Source: Candidatus Woesearchaeota archaeon
GTDB lineage: Archaea > Nanobdellota > Nanobdellia > Woesearchaeales > JACQSR01
Direction of reading: 5' to 3'
Assembly (NCBI GenBank): GCA_023255615.1
Contig: JAHFLI010000046.1
Location: 1 to 8,859 of the forward strand
Length of the DNA stretch: 8,859 nt
Below are positions 1 through 5,540 of this stretch, one piece after another. The notes under the pieces are model-generated. The model made no database searches and was not told the origin of the DNA. It saw only the letters and a list, made by a program, of their open reading frames with translations. The position numbers and the translations under genes are program-made. Positions within the stretch are counted from its first letter, which is position 1. Every line of letters begins with the position of its first letter.

Positions 1-201
1 ATTTCCGTCGACAAAAATCTTCCCATCGTCAAGCGAATAATGAGGATGACCCATTAACGCATAAGATAATGAACTTTTTCCAGATCCATTTGGACCCATT
101 AATGCAACAATCTCTCCTTTATTCACAAAGAGATCTACTCCTTTTACAATTTGTTCGCCTTCTACACTTACCTTTACATTTTTCACTTCAAACAAAGTCA
201 T
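1..201 (-). CDS. sufC: SufC, Fe-S assembly ATPase (5' part only; continues past the left edge)
   Basis: ABC-type ATPase subunit of the SufBCD iron-sulfur scaffold; known family members hydrolyse ATP in the cytoplasm to drive rearrangement of SufB/SufD during cluster assembly. Only the first 67 codons are visible. They show the SufC-like opening MTLFEVKNVKVSVEG and a clear Walker A motif, GPNGSGKSS, at residues 36-44, followed by the ALMGHPHY segment typical of SufC. Signature, Walker B and H-loop lie outside the window. The ATG at 201 is preceded by AGGTGA, an archaeal-type ribosome binding site, and starts 7 bp after the sufU stop, so it is the last visible gene of the suf operon. Placing sufC last, rather than next to sufB as in many operons, is noteworthy. 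Identity is secure from the motif and the neighbours. Confidence 0.93.
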   Translation of the reverse strand, partial: MTLFEVKNVKVSVEGEQIVKGVDLFVNKGEIVALMGPNGSGKSSLSYALMGHPHYSLDDGKIFVDGN

Positions 202-208
202 GATTCAC

Positions 209-592
209 CTATAACTGATACGAATATTTTGCAACGCCAGCAGTCAACACCTGTAATGACAACAATGCACATTTCATGCGCACAGGAGACAATGGAATGC
301 CCAGCATTTCGAAAATATCTTCTTTGGTCAATTTCTTGACATCCTCAACGGACACTCCTTTAATTTTTTCTGTTAACATTGACGCAGATGCTTGTGATAT
401 GGCGCATCCGTGCCCCATAAATTTCACATCACTTACCTTGCCTTCATGAATGATAAGCTGAAAAGTTAATTCATCTCCACACAAAGGATTATTATCGTGG
501 TGAGTAATAGTCGGTTTATCAAGTTTTCCGTAATTGCGCGGACTCTTAAAATGATCCATAATATTTTCCATATACATCTGTTCAATGGTCAT
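209..592 (-). CDS. sufU: SufU/IscU-type Fe-S scaffold or sulfur-transfer protein
   Basis: A 127-residue NifU-N/IscU family protein that receives persulfide sulfur from the cysteine desulfurase encoded just upstream. The three conserved cysteines are present: C38 in NPLCGDE (with D40), C63 in GHGCAISQASASM, and C108 in VRMKCALL. The C63 region is strongly SufU-like, as is the Lys before C108 (IscU has His there). However, only 44 residues separate C63 and C108, so the insertion of roughly 20 residues typical of Bacillus SufU is missing. The IscU chaperone-recognition motif LPPVK reads LSPVR. The protein is therefore SufU-like in sequence but IscU-like in length. The ATG lies 1 bp after the sufS stop and is preceded by AAGGT, implying translational coupling. 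Whether it acts as a Zn-dependent sulfur acceptor or a true scaffold cannot be decided from sequence. Confidence 0.92.
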   Translation of the reverse strand: MTIEQMYMENIMDHFKSPRNYGKLDKPTITHHDNNPLCGDELTFQLIIHEGKVSDVKFMGHGCAISQASASMLTEKIKGVSVEDVKKLTKEDIFEMLGIPLSPVRMKCALLSLQVLTAGVAKYSYQL

Positions 593-593
593 T

Positions 594-1799
594 TTATACC
601 TTAAATATTTTTTTTGCTTTCTCTATGCTTTCCGCTAATCTATCTATTTCTTTCTTAGTGTTATAGATACCAAACGACGCGCGACATGTTCCATGAATAC
701 CAAGATGGTTCATCAACGGCATCGCACAATGATGACCAGCACGAACACAAATACCATCTGCATCTAAAATTGAAGCCATATCATGGGGGGGAATTCCTTT
801 CATGTCAAAAGAGATTATTCCGCCCTTCTTCTTTGAAGTACCAATGAGAGTAAGACCAGGAATTGCTGAAAGTTTTTTCGTTCCGTACATCAACAACTCT
901 TTTTCATACTCTTCAATGGACTCCATTCCCAATGAAGAAACATAATCGACGGCAGCTCCAAGACCGATTGCACCGGCAATATTAGACGTTCCCGCTTCGA
1001 ATTTCCATGGCAAATCATTAAATCGTGTATGCTCATAGGACACTTCTCGAATCATTTCTCCCCCATAGAGAAAAGGTTTCATGTTTTCGAGAAGATCTTT
1101 TTTGCCGTATAAACATCCCATTCCAGTCGGACCATACATTTTGTGAGCAGAAAAGGCAAGAAAATCACAATCGAGTTTTTTGACATCAACACTAAAATGA
1201 GGAACACTTTGAGCCCCATCAACGATCATAACCGCATTCACACTATGAGCCATCTTTCCTAATTCTCTCACATCATTAATAGTTCCTAATGCATTTGACA
1301 TATGTGCAATGGAGACTATCTTGGTTTTTTTGCCAATGAGTTTCTTGGCGCTCTCCATATCTAATGAACCATCGTTTTCAAGCTCAATAAACTTTACGGT
1401 TACTCCCTTCAACTGAGCGAGTTGTTGCCACGGAACAAGGTTAGAGTGATGTTCCAATCGCGACAGAACAATCTCATCACCTTTTTGTAAATCCCATACA
1501 GAATAGGAATACGCAAGAAGATTTAACGACTCTGTTGTATTGCGTGTAAAAACAACCTCTTGGAAATCTGCATTGATAAAGTGACTTGCTTTTTCATGCG
1601 CTTTTTCATACAAATTCGTTGCTTCTTCGCTTAATACATATACTCCACGATGAATATTCGCATTGTGATTGGTGTAATAATCACGTTCAGCATCAAGCAC
1701 AACCTGCGGCTTTTGAGTTGTTGCTGCGTTATCTAAATAAACGAGCTCTTTGCCGTGAATCTTTCGCTTTAAAATAGGAAAATCTTTTCTGACATCCAT
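594..1799 (-). CDS. sufS: SufS, group II cysteine desulfurase
   Basis: PLP-dependent enzyme that converts L-cysteine to alanine and leaves a persulfide for Fe-S assembly; cytoplasmic. The 401-residue length matches the SufS/CsdA class. Visible motifs: YLDNAATTQKP near residues 21-31; EHHSN at 116-120, whose His stacks on PLP in the family; VDGAQ at 193-197; the PLP lysine K220 in SAHKMYGPTG; and the persulfide cysteine C358 in RAGHHCAMPLM, the short-loop form typical of group II. The order of substrate- and cofactor-binding motifs is intact. The ATG is 2 bp after the sufD stop with GGGGT just upstream, and sufU follows after 1 bp, so the desulfurase and its acceptor are co-translated. No SufE gene is visible, which fits SufU being the partner. 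Confidence 0.97.
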   Translation of the reverse strand: MDVRKDFPILKRKIHGKELVYLDNAATTQKPQVVLDAERDYYTNHNANIHRGVYVLSEEATNLYEKAHEKASHFINADFQEVVFTRNTTESLNLLAYSYSVWDLQKGDEIVLSRLEHHSNLVPWQQLAQLKGVTVKFIELENDGSLDMESAKKLIGKKTKIVSIAHMSNALGTINDVRELGKMAHSVNAVMIVDGAQSVPHFSVDVKKLDCDFLAFSAHKMYGPTGMGCLYGKKDLLENMKPFLYGGEMIREVSYEHTRFNDLPWKFEAGTSNIAGAIGLGAAVDYVSSLGMESIEEYEKELLMYGTKKLSAIPGLTLIGTSKKKGGIISFDMKGIPPHDMASILDADGICVRAGHHCAMPLMNHLGIHGTCRASFGIYNTKKEIDRLAESIEKAKKIFKV

Positions 1800-1801
1800 G
1801 G

Positions 1802-2686
1802 TTACCCCAGAAATTTTGTTTTCACCAACGCCTGCAACTCTTCACGTAATCCTTTGATGGCATACTGAGAGAAATGTTTGTCAAAGAAAAATCCTTCAAT
1901 GATGATGCCTTGCGCAATTGGTTTAGGAAGTCCTCGCGATTGTAAATAAAACATTTGTGTTTCATCGATATGAGTTATTTTCGCTCCGTGAGAACATTTG
2001 ACATCCGGATTTCGAATCTCAAGCAGTGGCAAAAACTGAAGCTTTACATTATCATTTAACAGTAATCCATTATTGTCTTGATAACCATCAGTGCCAGACG
2101 CTTCGTACCCAACATCAATTAAATTTGCGCATTTTGCATGCGCTTTTCCACTGACAATTCCTTTGGTAACTAAACTTGAATACCCATCTTTTCCTTTATG
2201 ATAGACATTAATCTTGATATCATAGGTTTGATCGCTTCCACACATAAAACAGGCAACATTCTCCGCATGCGCATGATCATCAAGAACAATATTTGTTTTT
2301 GCAGTAAGCGTTTTCCCCCCGACATTGCACTCAATCAGTTTCAACTGCGCATTGGTCGATAAATGTATAGAAAGATGTGACACTCCACCAACGTCTCCAG
2401 GTAAATTCTGAATAGTTGCGAGGGAGAAATTCGCATCTCGATCAATAAAAACTTGAACTTTTCGTTCTGTTTGCTGAGTAATATGTTGAAGAATTTTTCC
2501 TGAACTTCCAGGATGACAATAAATCAAAAGATCACACGAATCATCAAGGACAGCAAGCTCAGAATCATTGGAAATAATGATCAGCTTGGTTGAAGAAGGT
2601 TCAAACTCACTAAAGTGCTTTACGATAGTTTCGTATTGTTTATCTGTTACTGATGCAATTTGTATGGCCATGTGTCTAATCTCCAT
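1802..2686 (-). CDS. sufD: SufD, SufBCD scaffold subunit (short form)
   Basis: SufB/SufD-family beta-helix protein that pairs with SufB in the SufBC2D complex. It has 294 residues, much shorter than the roughly 420 of E. coli SufD; the long N-terminal helical region is reduced. The C-terminal core is clear: LEIRNPDVKCSHGA (residues 222-234), with C231 and H233, the latter matching the His that E. coli SufD contributes at the SufB-SufD interface. It is followed by the family hallmark FYLQSRGLPKPIAQGIIIEGF, split here around residue 250. Start choice is uncertain. ATG at 2686 has no clear ribosome binding site, while ATG at 2671 (MAIQIASV) has GGAG about 9 nt upstream and would give 289 residues. 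The gene begins 24 bp after the ferredoxin stop and ends 2 bp before sufS. Confidence 0.93.
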   Translation of the reverse strand: MEIRHMAIQIASVTDKQYETIVKHFSEFEPSSTKLIIISNDSELAVLDDSCDLLIYCHPGSSGKILQHITQQTERKVQVFIDRDANFSLATIQNLPGDVGGVSHLSIHLSTNAQLKLIECNVGGKTLTAKTNIVLDDHAHAENVACFMCGSDQTYDIKINVYHKGKDGYSSLVTKGIVSGKAHAKCANLIDVGYEASGTDGYQDNNGLLLNDNVKLQFLPLLEIRNPDVKCSHGAKITHIDETQMFYLQSRGLPKPIAQGIIIEGFFFDKHFSQYAIKGLREELQALVKTKFLG

Positions 2687-2710
2687 TGATTTGAAAAAAG
2701 CTGAGAAAGT

Positions 2711-2965
2711 CTATGCCAATTTCTCTTTCTTGTCATCATCCCAGATGGAGATAACGTTAACTGGACATGACTCTGCTGCGTCTTTGTTAATAGCAAACTC
2801 TTTTTCTTCTATGGAACGTTCTTCTGTTCCGTCTTCTAACTTTGCTGAATTTTTAATGTCGGATTTATCATCTGCAGCCATTTCCCAGAAGTCTGGTGCA
2901 ATAGCTGCACAGGCTGCACAACCAATACAATTAGGTCTATCATGACGAAGCATTAGTTTGGGCAT
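2711..2965 (-). CDS. Single-cluster 4Fe-4S ferredoxin, suf-operon copy
   Basis: An 84-residue acidic electron carrier of the one-cluster [4Fe-4S] type. The cluster ligands are C13, C16 and C19 (CIGCAAC) plus C67 in the distal ESCPVNVI motif, all in one chain, as in Thermotoga/Pyrococcus-type ferredoxins. A charged linker of about 45 residues separates the two motifs. The start is the ATG at 2965: it lies 1 bp after the sufB stop, and the second copy of this gene begins at exactly the same codon. An in-frame upstream ATG at 2998 would overlap sufB and is not shared. Position between sufB and sufD suggests electron supply to, or maturation by, the SUF machinery; this is inference. From codon 1 to the second base of the last codon it is base-for-base identical to the gene at 5284-5538. 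Only the wobble base of Ala84 and the stop (TAG here) differ. Confidence 0.93.
   Translation of the reverse strand: MPKLMLRHDRPNCIGCAACAAIAPDFWEMAADDKSDIKNSAKLEDGTEERSIEEKEFAINKDAAESCPVNVISIWDDDKKEKLA
2715..2965. repeat. 251-bp perfect direct repeat, copy 1 (ferredoxin in suf operon)
   Basis: By direct line-by-line comparison this block matches 5288-5538 at every base, in the same orientation and offset by 2573 bp. Identity ends exactly at the ATG on one side and inside the last sense codon on the other. The next bases outward (2966 T versus 5539 G; 2714 T versus 5287 C) differ, and no flanking similarity is apparent. Confidence 0.97.
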
Positions 2966-2966
2966 T

Positions 2967-4370
2967 TTAACCGACCGATCCTTCCATGCCCATTTCAATC
3001 AGTTTATTTAATTCAACAGCATATTCAAGAGGAAGTTCTTTGACCACAGGCTCAATAAACCCGCTCACGATCATTGCCATAGCTTGATCTTCAGTAATAC
3101 CGCGGCTCATTAAGTAGAATAACATTTCATCATTAATCTTTCCGACGGTTGCTTCATGACCGATATCAACATGCTCTGCACTAATATCAATATCTGGAAA
3201 CGTATTTGATTGACTTAACGGATCTTTGATTAACGCATCGCATTTTACATTTGATTTTGCATTCGTCGCATTTTTTCCAACTTGAATAATTCCACGATAT
3301 GATGTGATGCCCCCACCAACGCTAATACTTTTTGAAATTACTTTTGAGCTGGTGTTCGGTGCAAAGTGGTAAATCTTCGCTCCAGTATCTTGATTTTGTC
3401 CTTTTCCTGCAAATGCAATAGCAATATGATCTGCGGAAGAGTTTTTTCCTACTAAAATACTGCAAGGATACAACATGGTGACTCCACTTCCTAAATTACC
3501 ACCAACCCATTCCATAACTGCATTTTCCTCAACAATTGCTCTCTTGGTGTTGAGGTTGTACGTATTAATACTCCAATTCTCAACAGAGCTGTAGCGTACA
3601 CGAGAGTCTTTCTTTGCAAACACTTCAACGCATCCCGCGTGAATGGAATTAGAATTGTATCGTGGAGCTGAACATCCCTCTACATAATGCACTTTTGCTC
3701 CTTCTTCAACAATAATTAACGTATGTTCAAACTGACCCATGCTTTGAGCATTCATTCTGAAATACGCTTGCAATGGTAATTTAATTTCAACTCCTTTCGG
3801 AACATATAAAAATGTTCCTCCAGACCACACTGCACCGTGGAGTGCAGCATATTTATGCAACGTAATGGGAACGCATTTCATAAAATATTTTTTGAATAAT
3901 TCTGGATATTGTTTTATCGCAACATCACAATCTTCGAAAATAACGCCTTGATCAGCTAATTCCTTTTTGATATTATGATAGACAACATCACTGTCAAATT
4001 GAGCACCGACTCCTGCCAGTGCACGCTGCTCTGCTTCCGGAATACCTAATCGATCAAATGTTTTCTTGATGTTGGGATCAACATCTTTCCAGTTACTTGA
4101 ATTTTTCTTGGCATCCGGTTCTAAGTAATAGGTAATTTTACTCATATCTAAATCAGATAAATCAGGACCCCATTCTGGAACTTTCAATTTTTCATAGACT
4201 TCAAATGATTTCAACCGATGTTGCAGCATCCATTCAGGTTCTCTCTTCTTTTCAGAGATCGTTCTAACAATGTCTGCCGTCAATCCTGGAGTAGTCCTGA
4301 ATTTAACTCCAACATCATCATAATGATCATATACATCACGATTAATCTCTAATACTGGCTCTTGTTCCAT
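2967..4370 (-). CDS. sufB: SufB, Fe-S scaffold subunit
   Basis: Core scaffold subunit on which the nascent Fe-S cluster is assembled with SufC and SufD. The full length of 467 residues matches the family. Residues corresponding to the functional ones in E. coli SufB are present: C233 in VEGCSAPRY (E. coli C254), C377 in SNVKCDAL (E. coli C405) and E406 in VDIGHEATVGKI (E. coli E434). The C-terminal FYLMSRGITEDQAMAMIVSGF block is the SufB/D hallmark (about 418-438). This is the first gene of the operon: 106 bp separate its ATG from the upstream toxin stop. A TATA-like ATTTAAATA is centred 29 nt before the ATG and no ribosome binding site is seen, so initiation is probably leaderless. Its stop is 1 bp from the ferredoxin start. 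Confidence 0.97.
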   Translation of the reverse strand: MEQEPVLEINRDVYDHYDDVGVKFRTTPGLTADIVRTISEKKREPEWMLQHRLKSFEVYEKLKVPEWGPDLSDLDMSKITYYLEPDAKKNSSNWKDVDPNIKKTFDRLGIPEAEQRALAGVGAQFDSDVVYHNIKKELADQGVIFEDCDVAIKQYPELFKKYFMKCVPITLHKYAALHGAVWSGGTFLYVPKGVEIKLPLQAYFRMNAQSMGQFEHTLIIVEEGAKVHYVEGCSAPRYNSNSIHAGCVEVFAKKDSRVRYSSVENWSINTYNLNTKRAIVEENAVMEWVGGNLGSGVTMLYPCSILVGKNSSADHIAIAFAGKGQNQDTGAKIYHFAPNTSSKVISKSISVGGGITSYRGIIQVGKNATNAKSNVKCDALIKDPLSQSNTFPDIDISAEHVDIGHEATVGKINDEMLFYLMSRGITEDQAMAMIVSGFIEPVVKELPLEYAVELNKLIEMGMEGSVG

Positions 4371-4394
4371 GATGACTTAACAATCGTTAATTAG

Positions 4395-4403
4395 TATTTA
4401 AAT
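4395..4403 (-). promoter_or_regulatory. TATA box of the suf operon
   Basis: On the minus strand this reads ATTTAAATA. Its centre is about 29 nt upstream of the sufB ATG, so transcription would start within a few bases of the start codon. That fits a leaderless transcript and the absence of a Shine-Dalgarno site before sufB. The call rests on position and composition only. It lies in the 106-bp gap between the toxin gene and sufB; the rest of that gap shows no hairpin terminator or RNA gene that I can recognise. Confidence 0.55.
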
Positions 4404-4476
4404 GTTATGGAAATACGGCTTTGGCTATAACCTCCTATATCAGCTATAAAGTAAGGATTCAGAATGTAGGTGAGAC

Positions 4477-4818
4477 TCATTCATCTTTTAGGATTTCAGA
4501 AAGAATAGAAATAATATTCTTCAACGTACTTTTCTTTACCTTCCCAATTTTTTTAACAACGAGCTCAGTATCTATTTTCAGAATGTTTTCAACTTTAATA
4601 CAGCATTCCGTTGAAAGTCTTCCATTCTCGAGATCCTGATTCGAAAGATAAAGAGTATACTTGTCTTTCGAGATATTTGAGGTAACGCCAACAACTAACA
4701 AATCGTCAGAATGATCTTTAAACTGATTATTACTAACAACAATAACGGGACGAACTTTCTTTCCTGATTGATCCGAAAAGGGGAAAGGAACCAATAAAAG
4801 ATCTCGCTGTTCATACAT
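4477..4818 (-). CDS. MazF/PemK-family toxin (probable mRNA endoribonuclease)
   Basis: A 113-residue protein of the PemK/MazF fold. The N-terminal QRDLLLVPFPFSD and KKVRPVIVVSNN blocks (about residues 4-31) are the family signature; R23 matches the conserved catalytic Arg and T46-S47 in VVGVTSN the conserved Thr/Ser region. The usual QGDI opening reads QRDL. Known relatives cleave mRNA at short motifs and are neutralised by the adjacent antitoxin. I prefer the ATG at 4818 because GGAG lies 5 nt upstream and the protein then begins at the family's normal N-terminus. An in-frame ATG at 4836 would add six residues without a ribosome binding site. The start overlaps the antitoxin stop by 8 nt, giving translational coupling. 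The cleavage specificity cannot be read from sequence. Confidence 0.88.
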   Translation of the reverse strand: MYEQRDLLLVPFPFSDQSGKKVRPVIVVSNNQFKDHSDDLLVVGVTSNISKDKYTLYLSNQDLENGRLSTECCIKVENILKIDTELVVKKIGKVKKSTLKNIISILSEILKDE

Positions 4819-5038
4819 ATTTGCTCCATACTGCATTATCTTTTTTGTTATCCCACATTTTATTCATCGACTTCTGCGCAAGAATCATCCAGCCGATTTT
4901 CTCTTTTCTATTTCGATCCAATTTTTCCATAATGAGATGCCTAATAAATTCGGATTTCGAGGGATACTTTCTCTTCTGAATAAAAGAGTCAAGCTCTTGT
5001 GCTTCATTATCTGGTAATTTCACCGTAATAGTCTTCAT
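4811..5038 (-). CDS. Ribbon-helix-helix antitoxin and probable autorepressor
   Basis: A 75-residue CopG-type RHH protein. The DNA-contacting strand is MKTITVKLPD (1-10), followed by helix 1 (about 11-22), the turn KYPSKSEFIR (24-33) and helix 2 up to about residue 41. This is the standard RHH layout. The C-terminal tail is rich in charged residues and Trp and ends in MWDNKKDNAVWSKYV, the kind of segment that wraps the toxin in archaeal RHH-linked TA pairs. It precedes the MazF-like gene and overlaps it by 8 nt. The ATG directly abuts a perfect inverted repeat that is the obvious operator candidate, with a TATA-like box 26 nt upstream. This suggests leaderless expression repressed by the antitoxin, or by the toxin-antitoxin complex, at its own start site. 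Confidence 0.88.
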   Translation of the reverse strand: MKTITVKLPDNEAQELDSFIQKRKYPSKSEFIRHLIMEKLDRNRKEKIGWMILAQKSMNKMWDNKKDNAVWSKYV

Positions 5039-5058
5039 AGTAATCTCTTGGGATTACT
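5039..5058. promoter_or_regulatory. Operator-like inverted repeat of the toxin-antitoxin operon
   Basis: A perfect inverted repeat, AGTAATC-N6-GATTACT, ends at the base before the antitoxin ATG and overlaps the transcription start expected from the TATA box at about 5061-5067. RHH antitoxins are known to bind short palindromic operators as dimers of dimers. A shorter palindrome, TAAT-AG-ATTA (5080-5089), lies on the other side of the TATA box and could be an additional half-site. Symmetry and position are seen directly; binding is inferred. Confidence 0.65.
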
Positions 5059-5060
5059 TC

Positions 5061-5067
5061 TTTAAAT
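5061..5067 (-). promoter_or_regulatory. TATA box of the toxin-antitoxin operon
   Basis: Minus-strand ATTTAAA is centred 26 nt upstream of the antitoxin ATG, the spacing expected for a leaderless archaeal transcript. The inverted-repeat operator fills the space between the box and the ATG, so a bound RHH protein would block initiation. The call rests on position and composition only. Confidence 0.5.
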
Positions 5068-5069
5068 AG

Positions 5070-5281
5070 TTTTTCATTGTAATAGATTATTTTGTCCTAG
5101 GAATACGGATCTTTGAGAATTCAGATGGTACAGTTTCATCAAAAACGAAATTCGAAATATAACTCCTGAATTGGTCATTATGCAAACAAAAGCATTTTTA
5201 AGAAGATATGAACAAAAGGATTATGATTCTTTTGACAACGGTCTCTCTGAGGTTCAAGGAGATCATCACGATAAAGAATAA
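5070..5281 (+). pseudogene. Degraded gene fragment, possibly nucleotidyltransferase-like C-terminus
   Basis: The 245-bp gap between the antitoxin and the second ferredoxin contains plus-strand sequence that reads as protein across two frames. The first frame is open from 5070 to 5159 and includes FVLGIRIFENSDGTVSSK. The second is open from 5117 and includes ITPELVIMQTKAFLRRYEQK followed by DYDSFDNGL, ending at TAA 5279-5281. Joined near 5155 the two give about 70 residues with a plausible protein texture. The pattern P-E-L-x7-8-K-A-x-L-R-R-x3-K-D-x-D resembles, by eye, the C-terminal part of some nucleotidyltransferase-fold proteins, but I cannot confirm this. The 5' portion is missing and sits against the TA promoter; the stop is 2 bp from the convergent ferredoxin stop. 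A 33-residue intact ORF from ATG 5180 is the alternative reading. Confidence 0.35.
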
Positions 5282-5283
5282 GA

Positions 5284-5538
5284 TTACGCCAATTTCTCTT
5301 TCTTGTCATCATCCCAGATGGAGATAACGTTAACTGGACATGACTCTGCTGCGTCTTTGTTAATAGCAAACTCTTTTTCTTCTATGGAACGTTCTTCTGT
5401 TCCGTCTTCTAACTTTGCTGAATTTTTAATGTCGGATTTATCATCTGCAGCCATTTCCCAGAAGTCTGGTGCAATAGCTGCACAGGCTGCACAACCAATA
5501 CAATTAGGTCTATCATGACGAAGCATTAGTTTGGGCAT
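5284..5538 (-). CDS. Single-cluster 4Fe-4S ferredoxin, gdh-linked copy
   Basis: Encodes an 84-residue protein identical to the suf-operon ferredoxin, with cluster ligands C13, C16, C19 and C67. The DNA is identical over 251 bp (5288-5538), covering everything from the ATG to the second base of the last sense codon. The final Ala codon (GCG rather than GCA) and the stop (TAA rather than TAG) differ. The ATG lies 2 bp after the gdh stop, with no evident Shine-Dalgarno site, so translation probably depends on coupling to gdh. The flanks show no similarity to those of the other copy. Here the protein may serve general redox metabolism; GDH itself uses NAD(P)H and is not known to need ferredoxin. 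Perfect identity means recent duplication, recent gene conversion or, less likely, an assembly problem. Confidence 0.92.
   Translation of the reverse strand: MPKLMLRHDRPNCIGCAACAAIAPDFWEMAADDKSDIKNSAKLEDGTEERSIEEKEFAINKDAAESCPVNVISIWDDDKKEKLA
5288..5538. repeat. 251-bp perfect direct repeat, copy 2 (ferredoxin after gdh)
   Basis: Partner of the block at 2715-2965. The two copies bracket sufB, the toxin-antitoxin pair and the degraded fragment. Homologous recombination between them would excise 2573 bp including sufB. No terminal inverted repeats, target-site duplications or transposase are seen at either copy, so it does not look like an insertion sequence. Confidence 0.97.
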
Positions 5539-5540
5539 GT

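Noticed and set aside
2966..2998. Longer start for the suf ferredoxin (11 extra residues beginning MKWAWKDR)
   Set aside because: It would overlap the end of sufB by about 30 bp, and the identical second copy starts at the internal ATG with unrelated sequence before it.
4420..4476. GGAGG on the minus strand between toxin and sufB as the site of a small gene
   Set aside because: No start codon follows at a usable distance, and the GCTATAA repeats nearby form no clear structure.
4819..4836. Upstream ATG for the MazF-like toxin
   Set aside because: The ATG at 4818 has GGAG 5 nt upstream and gives the family's normal N-terminus; the upstream one has no ribosome binding site.
5178..5369. Minus-strand 63-residue frame overlapping the ferredoxin end
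   Set aside because: It is out of frame with the ferredoxin over the shared part and has no recognisable motif.
5284..5538. Ferredoxin duplication as part of an insertion sequence
   Set aside because: No transposase, terminal inverted repeats or target duplications are visible at either copy.
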